Source of the DNA: Microthrixaceae bacterium
GTDB lineage: Bacteria > Actinomycetota > Acidimicrobiia > Acidimicrobiales > Acidimicrobilacustridaceae
DNA: 10,873 nt
Assembly: GCA_023264915.1 (NCBI GenBank)
Contig: JAHFUU010000036.1
Span: 1-10,873, forward strand
Reading direction: 5' to 3'
Positions within the stretch are counted from its first letter, which is position 1. Each line of letters begins with the position of its first letter. The notes beneath the pieces were generated by a model. It saw nothing but the letters and a program-made list of their open reading frames with translations, was not told the DNA's origin and ran no database searches. A program made the translations under genes and the position numbers. Shown here in pieces: positions 6,345 to 10,873 of the stretch.

Positions 6345-6353
6345 GAGGAGGTG
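6345..6353 (+). promoter_or_regulatory. Strong ribosome binding site deciding the acidic-protein start
   Basis: GAGGAGGTG is close to a perfect Shine-Dalgarno sequence. Counted from GGAGG (6347-6351), TTG 6361 is 9 nt away and is in frame with the long acidic ORF. ATG 6356, 4 nt away, opens a different frame of only 36 codons. Confidence 0.7.
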
Positions 6354-6360
6354 TCATGGC

Positions 6361-7050
6361 TTGCCCAGCGAACCCGCCGCCAACCATGACCCGGATGCGA
6401 GGCTTGCGCCCTTCATCAACGAGGGGGCACTCGGGAGGATCGGCTTCCAGGACGATGACGCGATGAGCGACGCCGGCTCCTTGCCCTTCGACGCTGATGG
6501 GTACCTGGACCTGTCCGGATTCCCCGATGGTGATCCTGACACCGTGCTTGACGCGTCCTCGTTCGAGACCTTGCGCGAGGCGGTGAGCGGAGACTTGGAT
6601 GCCGACCTGGACGGGGGGGTCGACCTCACCTTCATCGAGTCGGCCGCGGACGGCGTGCGCGACGTGGACCTGAGCGACCTGTTGCCAGAGCAAGGCGCCG
6701 AGGGGACGGCCGGCGACGCCGGCGGCCCGTTCGATCTCAGCGAGTACGAGGGGCACCTCGGCGACGACACCGATCTCGACGTGGCCTTCGGTGGCGGTGG
6801 TGGGCCTGACGGAGGCGCTGAGGCGAGCACCGTCGAAGACGTTGCCTTTGACGAGGCACATGATGAAGACGGCTTCGGCGATGGCACCTACGATGAGGTC
6901 ATGGGAGTCACCTTCGAGGATGCAATCGGGCCAGAGGGCCAAGAAGCGTTCGTGGTCGACCAGGCCGAGTTGGGCTGGGACGAGGGTGAGGCCCCGATCG
7001 AACCGGATCCTTTCGAGGGCACCAAGGACGACGAGTGGGGCAACGGCTGA
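6361..7050 (+). CDS. Highly acidic Asp/Gly-rich protein of unknown family, first gene of the Ini-like operon
   Basis: From TTG 6361 the protein has 229 residues. An ATG at 6463 would give 195. A longer in-frame reading from 6253 would run into the sigma gene and lacks a ribosome binding site. I do not recognise a family. It starts with a mildly ordinary stretch (DARLAPFINEGALGRIGF) and then becomes extremely acidic: Asp, Glu and Gly dominate, only one Lys (K222) and a handful of Arg occur, and there is no Cys. Short Asp clusters such as DADGYLDLSG, DGDPDTVLD and DLDADLDGGVD resemble calcium-binding loops without a full EF-hand. No signal peptide or membrane segment is seen. It lies 10 nt before the IniC-like gene, in the place iniB holds in mycobacterial ini operons, but it lacks the recognisable IniB N-terminus. 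It may be a disordered partner or regulator of the GTPases; that is inference. Confidence 0.75.
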   Translation: MPSEPAANHDPDARLAPFINEGALGRIGFQDDDAMSDAGSLPFDADGYLDLSGFPDGDPDTVLDASSFETLREAVSGDLDADLDGGVDLTFIESAADGVRDVDLSDLLPEQGAEGTAGDAGGPFDLSEYEGHLGDDTDLDVAFGGGGGPDGGAEASTVEDVAFDEAHDEDGFGDGTYDEVMGVTFEDAIGPEGQEAFVVDQAELGWDEGEAPIEPDPFEGTKDDEWGNG

Positions 7051-7333
7051 CTAGGAACTGGTGTCGGATCCGGTGAGCAGCGGGGACTGGTCGCTGCGAG
7101 TCGCGCTCACGTCGGTGTGTGACGACGCGCTCAGGGTCCTACCAGAAGGCCCTGCGCGCGATGGCGTCCTCCAGGTGCGGTCCACCCTCGCGGAGCCCTT
7201 GCGGGTTGCCGTCTCCGGCAGCGTCAGCTCGGGCAAGTCGACGCTGGTCAACGCGCTGCTGGGCCAGCGGATCGCAGCGGTTGATCAGGGTGAGTGCACC
7301 CAGCTCGTGACCTGGTTCTGCTATGACCACTAC

Positions 7334-7336
7334 TAG
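7334..7336 (+). other. In-frame amber codon within the IniC-like gene
   Basis: TAG follows TAC (7331-7333) and precedes CGA ATA GTC. Protein similarity to IniC continues on both sides in the same frame, so this is a single-codon interruption. The nearby codons TAT and ATA are unusually AT-rich for this region. Confidence 0.85.
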
Positions 7337-8608
7337 CGAATAGTCCTCGAGCGCCGCGACGGATCGACCGACACCGTCGCCTTCGAGGAGGGTCACCGCA
7401 TCCCAGATCGTCTCGGAGCTCCGATCGAGGAGATCCGCCGGATGATCGTCCACCTCTCGAATGAGCGCTTGCGCAACCTGACCATCATCGACACGCCGGG
7501 ACTCAACACCGTCACCGAGGCCAACGAGGCGGTCACATCCGACCTGCTCGGCCTGGACGACGATTCGCAGTCAGGTGCCGACTCGCGCGTAGCCATGACC
7601 GAGGCCGACGCGCTCGTGTTCTTGATGCCGCACGTGCGGGCCCATGACGCCAGTGTGCTGGGCCAGTTCCGCAACCTCTTCGACGGTACCGGCCTGTCCG
7701 CGGTCAACGTCGTGGGCGTGCTGTCAAAGATCGACAAGCTGACCCCAGATGGCGATCCCTGGCCTACAGCTCGCCGGCTGGCCGCACGCGCGAGGCAAGA
7801 GCTCGGCAGCGTGGTGTGTGACGTCATCCCGGTGAACGGCCTGCTGGCCGAGACCGCCCTGACCGACCGCTATCACGAGGAGGACACGCATGTGCTGCGC
7901 CAGCTCTCCCAGATGGACGATCTCGATCTCGAAGACCAGCTGCTGACCCAGAGCGACTTCCTCGCCGCCGACGAGCCTGCCGGGATCTCCCCCGACCAGC
8001 GCTCGCGGCTGCTGTCGATGCTGGACCTGCACGGTGTGACCATCACGACCGAGGCACTGAGAGACGGTGCTGAGGGTACGCGCCAGCTGCTCGAGCTGCT
8101 GCTGGACAGCTCCGGCATCGAGCCGCTCTCCCAGCTCGTCAGCGAGCTGTTCACCAGGCGCGCTGACGCCCTGAAGGCCCATGCGGGGCTCGCCGCGCTT
8201 CGTCGGCTCACAGTCACCCGCGCCGACACCCCCGCCGGCCCGGGCGATGCCGGCCAAGGGCCGGACCCAGATCAGCTCCGAGCGGTCCACGCCGCACTCG
8301 AACGGATAGAGCTGGCACCAGAGCTGTATGACCTTCGCCTGTTCGAGGGCTTGCGGCGTCTTGACGATGGCGAGATCAAGGTGCCCGACGAGCTTGCCAG
8401 CGATCTCCGGCGTCTCGCCCTGGAATCATCGCCGGCCGAACGTGTGGGTCTGGCGGCAGGGTCGAGCCCGTCCCATGTGCGCGAGGCGGCAAAGGAGTGC
8501 GCCAAGAAGTGGGCCAGGTGGGGCAACGACCCTCGCCGTGGACCCCGCGAGGAGCGGTTCGCGGATGACGTTCGGGGCGCGTACGAGCTGATGTTCCATC
8601 AGGCCAGC

Positions 8609-8614
8609 GAGGAG
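8609..8614 (+). promoter_or_regulatory. Ribosome binding site for the 20-codon ORF
   Basis: GAGGAG lies inside the end of the IniC-like gene, 5 nt before ATG 8620. It would load ribosomes onto the small ORF and, by coupling, onto iniA, which has no good site of its own. Confidence 0.5.
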
Positions 8615-8619
8615 CCACG

Positions 8620-8682
8620 ATGAGCTACCGAGATGAACCGTTGGATCGCCCTGACCGGGTAGACGGCACGGCACGGCGATGA
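8620..8682 (+). CDS. 20-residue ORF linking the IniC-like and IniA-like genes
   Basis: The ORF encodes MSYRDEPLDRPDRVDGTARR, highly charged, with no known motif. Its ATG overlaps the IniC-like stop as ATGA (8620-8623), and its TGA overlaps the iniA start as ATGA (8679-8682), so three consecutive genes occupy three different frames with 4-nt overlaps. A GAGGAG ribosome binding site precedes it, whereas the iniA ATG has none. It most likely serves as a translational-coupling relay; a functional peptide cannot be excluded. Its reality as a translated ORF is inferred from position only. Confidence 0.45.
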   Translation: MSYRDEPLDRPDRVDGTARR

Positions 8683-10646
8683 GCGCAGGGTCTGCACGGC
8701 CACAGGTCGACCCGCTGGTCCCCGAGGTTCTGCGGTTCGCCAACAGGTTGCATGGATTCGTCACCGAGCGCGGTGCGGCCAAGCTTGCTGCGCTCATAGA
8801 GGAAGAGGGCGCGAAGTGGAAGGACGCGGCCGTGCGCGTCGTGGTCGCGGGCGAGATCAAGCGCGGCAAGACCAGCTTCATCAACGCTCTCGTCGGACAT
8901 CCCGGCCTGTTGCCAGTCGACGCAGACGTTGCGACTGCCGTCTACCTGTCGGTGACCTTTGGTGAGCAGCAGTCGATCGATGTCGTGCGCCGCTCACCTG
9001 ACGGGTCAGGCATCGAGCGCTTCCCCATCTCAGCGGACGATCTCGTCGACTACGCGTCGATGCTCGGGGATCCCAACCGCCGGCTGGGTGTCACGGCAGT
9101 CGAGGTGAAGCTTTCGGACCCGCTGCTCGAACGTGGGCTGGCCATGATCGACACGCCCGGGGTGGGAGGGATGAGCCGCGGGCACCGAGACGTCGCCCTC
9201 GCTTCGTTGAAGGTCGCGGATGCCCTCGTGTTCACGGTCTCGTGCCAGGAGCCAATCCTGCGAACAGAGCTCGAGTTCCTCGCCGAGGCGAGTGCACGGA
9301 TCGACACCGTCCTGTTTGCCCTCACCAAGACCGACGCGAACGCCGGTTGGCCCGAGATGCTCGAGGAGGATCGCACCAAGATCAAGGCCTTCGGTGCCCA
9401 GCTCGCGGCGGAGGCCTCGGCTGAAGGCAACGATGACGAGGAGTCCAAGGAGCTGGCCCGGCAGTTCCCGCGGTTGTACGGTGCGCCGTTCTTCCCTGTG
9501 AGTGCGAGGGTTGCCGATCGTGCCCAGGCCCGCGCCGCGGCCGGCAAGGACGACGCCGCCGAAGAGATGAGGCGCCGGAGCGGCTTCGCTGACATCGACC
9601 AGGTCCTGTCACGCACGATCGAGGCTCGAGAAGATGTCCGCCTGCGCAACATCTTGAACCTGTGCGCTCTGGTGATCGCGCGGCTCGAGCACGAGGAGCG
9701 CGACAGGCTGAGGGTCGCGAGGGGCGACTTCGCCGAGGTCGAGGAAGAGCTCAAGGAGCAGCAGCGCGGTCTCGAGGAGCTGGCCCCGCGCCAAGCCAAG
9801 TGGCGAGCACGGTTTGGTGTCAGCGTGCAACGGATCCAGACCGAGGTGCAGCGGCTGGTGGCCCGCGAGACCACCCGGATGGAGAAGCGTTACCGGGACC
9901 AGATCCAGGCGGCCACCAAAGAGGTCGACGCGATCATGGAGCGCCTGCCCGACGATCTCGAGCAGTCACTGCTCGCCGCGTGGATGAACCTCTCCAACGA
10001 GCTCATCGCGAAGCTCGAGAAGGCGTTGGCGGATCTCGCGGACGAGTTCAGCTTGGATGACGTGCGGCTGGAGTTCGACGGGCTCAACGCAACCGACGCG
10101 CTCGATGAGGTGGGAGTTCGCGACCGAGCCGACCCGGAGGCAGGCAAGGCGAGCCTGCTGGATGACGGGTTGCCGTTGCTCACCTCGGCCAGCGTGTTCG
10201 GTGGCATGCTCGCCAAGACCTTTGGTACCGGCGGCTTGATGCTGCCTGGTCTGATCGTTGCTGCGCCCCTGGCGTACGTGCGCTACAAGAAGCGCCATCA
10301 GGCCCAGGTGCGCCAGGAGTACATGAGGGTCGTGCGTGAAGTGCTCGCCAGCACCAGGACAGAGTTCGCAAGCGAGCTGTCGCTGAAGTTGCTCGAGGCA
10401 AGGACGCTGATCGAAGACGCTGTCGACGGAGCGCTGACTGAGCGCAAGAAGCAGCTCGACGACCGTCGCAAGGAGCTCACAGCCTTCTTGAAGCAGGACG
10501 CGCCGAAGCAGAAGCAGCTGGCGGTCGAGACCCAGGCACGGATCGAGCAGATCGACCAGATCCGCCAACAGGGATACGAGCTGCGCGAGAGGCTCGACGC
10601 CAAGCGCGACGGTCGTGCTCGACGACCCTCCGGGCAGCCGTCGTAG
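8679..10646 (+). CDS. iniA-like: IniA-like bacterial dynamin GTPase
   Basis: The 655-residue protein resembles mycobacterial IniA (about 640). ATG 8679 is the only available start, because the frame is closed by TGA at 8652-8654 with no start codon between. The GTPase domain (about 50-320) shows the P-loop GEIKRGKT (58-65), switch Thr T86 in DVATAV, DTPGVGG (158-164) and TKTD (216-219). An alpha-helical stalk follows, with strong heptad-like segments at about 335-385 and a charged C-terminal coiled coil (about 560-645). Between them lies a Gly-rich hydrophobic segment (about 500-534, from LLTSASVFGG to PLAYV) followed by RYKK, corresponding to the membrane-interacting part of bacterial dynamin-like proteins. 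In mycobacteria IniA is induced by cell-wall inhibitors and remodels membranes. Here it follows the IniC-like gene through a 20-codon coupling ORF and a hairpin follows it. Confidence 0.88.
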   Translation: MSAGSARPQVDPLVPEVLRFANRLHGFVTERGAAKLAALIEEEGAKWKDAAVRVVVAGEIKRGKTSFINALVGHPGLLPVDADVATAVYLSVTFGEQQSIDVVRRSPDGSGIERFPISADDLVDYASMLGDPNRRLGVTAVEVKLSDPLLERGLAMIDTPGVGGMSRGHRDVALASLKVADALVFTVSCQEPILRTELEFLAEASARIDTVLFALTKTDANAGWPEMLEEDRTKIKAFGAQLAAEASAEGNDDEESKELARQFPRLYGAPFFPVSARVADRAQARAAAGKDDAAEEMRRRSGFADIDQVLSRTIEAREDVRLRNILNLCALVIARLEHEERDRLRVARGDFAEVEEELKEQQRGLEELAPRQAKWRARFGVSVQRIQTEVQRLVARETTRMEKRYRDQIQAATKEVDAIMERLPDDLEQSLLAAWMNLSNELIAKLEKALADLADEFSLDDVRLEFDGLNATDALDEVGVRDRADPEAGKASLLDDGLPLLTSASVFGGMLAKTFGTGGLMLPGLIVAAPLAYVRYKKRHQAQVRQEYMRVVREVLASTRTEFASELSLKLLEARTLIEDAVDGALTERKKQLDDRRKELTAFLKQDAPKQKQLAVETQARIEQIDQIRQQGYELRERLDAKRDGRARRPSGQPS

Positions 10647-10697
10647 ATTCCCCGGTGCTTGGAGAAGGAGCGGTCAGCCATCCCCAGCCGGCGGCTC

Positions 10698-10719
10698 CCG
10701 GGGCTGGGCGCAGCCCCGG
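10698..10719. terminator. Bidirectional hairpin after iniA
   Basis: CCGGGGCTG (10698-10706) and CAGCCCCGG (10711-10719) pair perfectly around a GGCG loop: 9 base pairs, nearly all G/C. It lies 51 nt after the iniA stop and 12 nt past the stop of the convergent calcium-repeat gene. No U tract is present. It shares the core GGGCGCAGCCCC with the 40-bp repeats. Confidence 0.6.
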
Positions 10720-10731
10720 CGGCGCGCCTGA

Positions 10732-10873
10732 TCAGATGGCGAAGGGGCCCTCGCCTACATCGGCGACATCTGCGACGCCGTCGTAGTTGACGTCCTCGAC
10801 AGCCGCATCGACGATACCGTCAGCATTCGTGTCGGCTGCGGCTTCGTCGACCACGCCGTCGTAGTTCGTGTCG
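10732..10873 (-). CDS. C-terminal end of a protein with Asp/Asn/Gly calcium-loop-like repeats
   Basis: The frame is open at the right edge and ends at TGA (10732-10734 on the minus strand), giving 46 visible residues. They comprise three 13-residue repeats, DTNYDGVVDEAAA, DTNADGIVDAAVE and DVNYDGVADVADV, then GEGPFAI. Each repeat carries D-x-N-x-D-G-x-x-D, the metal-binding core of EF-hand, dockerin and thrombospondin type 3 loops; the position-12 acidic residue of a true EF-hand is missing. Such proteins are often exported and bind calcium. The start and any signal peptide lie outside the window, so function is unknown. The gene converges on iniA. Confidence 0.7.
   Translation of the reverse strand, partial: DTNYDGVVDEAAADTNADGIVDAAVEDVNYDGVADVADVGEGPFAI

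Larger units (their letters stand above)
7061..8623 (+). pseudogene. iniC-like: IniC-like bacterial dynamin GTPase interrupted by one in-frame TAG
   Basis: One reading frame from GTG 7061 to TGA 8621-8623 (520 codons plus stop) resembles mycobacterial IniC (about 490 residues) throughout, but codon 92 (7334-7336) is TAG. Before it are residues 1-91, with the P-loop GSVSSGKS (53-60) and switch Thr T80 in GECTQLVTWF. After it the same frame continues RIVLERRDG, then DTPG (144-147), the G4-like SKID (222-225), and the helical stalk region with the IniC-like ADALKAHAGLAALRRL. No frameshift is apparent. An internal ATG at 7442, preceded by GAGGAG, could start a 393-residue fragment lacking the P-loop. 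The family GTPases bind and remodel membranes. The TAG may be a sequencing error, a recent nonsense mutation or suppressed. The start is preceded by AGGA at 7053-7056, and the gene follows the acidic-protein gene closely. Confidence 0.82.

Noticed and set aside
5592..6389. Plus-strand reading frame of 265 codons opposite the sigma factor
   Set aside because: The minus strand encodes a complete ECF sigma factor with regions 2 and 4; this frame is its antisense shadow.
6235..6942. Minus-strand frame of 235 codons opposite the acidic protein
   Set aside because: The acidic reading has a strong ribosome binding site and operon spacing. The antisense product looks more like a normal protein only because Asp codons reverse to Val/Ile codons.
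7328..7346. Short inverted repeat ACTA-GCGAA-TAGT around the amber codon as a recoding hairpin
   Set aside because: The arms are only 4 bp and AT-rich; such pairings are common by chance and match no known readthrough signal.
7393..7827. Antisense frame opposite the IniC-like gene as the true gene, explaining the TAG
   Set aside because: IniC motifs DTPG and SKID lie on the plus strand through this stretch, so the plus-strand frame is the conserved one.

Overview
The window is about 10.9 kb of GC-rich bacterial DNA. It has strong G/C third-position bias, GTG and TTG starts, an F420-type flavin/deazaflavin-binding split-barrel protein and a pair of IniA/IniC-type dynamin GTPases. Together these suggest an actinobacterium, perhaps of the class Acidimicrobiia; that placement is inference, as no rRNA or marker gene is present. 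No tRNA, rRNA, CRISPR array or insertion sequence was recognised, and no gene-free stretch exceeds 300 bases.

Left part (1-4719), central carbon metabolism. After the 3' end of an IF-2B-like gene and a strong hairpin come three closely spaced plus-strand genes: a split-barrel PPOX/FDOR protein, a long malyl-CoA/beta-methylmalyl-CoA lyase (Mcl type), and a short CitE-like protein resembling (3S)-malyl-CoA thioesterase (Mcl2 type). Convergent with them is a 537-residue acyl-CoA dehydrogenase with the N-terminal extension and motifs of (2S)-methylsuccinyl-CoA dehydrogenase (Mcd). Mcd, Mcl and Mcl2 act in the lower half of the ethylmalonyl-CoA pathway of acetyl-CoA assimilation.

Right part (4824-10646), an Ini-like membrane-stress locus. 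A gene divergent from mcd encodes a membrane-anchored protein with a GrpE-like head domain. Convergent with it is an ECF sigma factor; the short gap between them holds two identical 40-bp repeats, each carrying a hairpin. Divergent from the sigma gene is an apparent operon: a very acidic Asp/Gly-rich protein of no recognised family, an IniC-like dynamin GTPase interrupted by one in-frame TAG, a 20-codon ORF overlapping both neighbours by ATGA, and an IniA-like dynamin GTPase. The layout recalls mycobacterial iniB-iniA-iniC, with a GrpE-like protein and an ECF sigma factor added. The working model, by inference, is a stress-induced membrane-remodelling or repair system.

Right edge (10698-10873). 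A hairpin separates iniA from the 3' end of a minus-strand gene whose product ends in three 13-residue Asp/Asn/Gly calcium-loop-like repeats.
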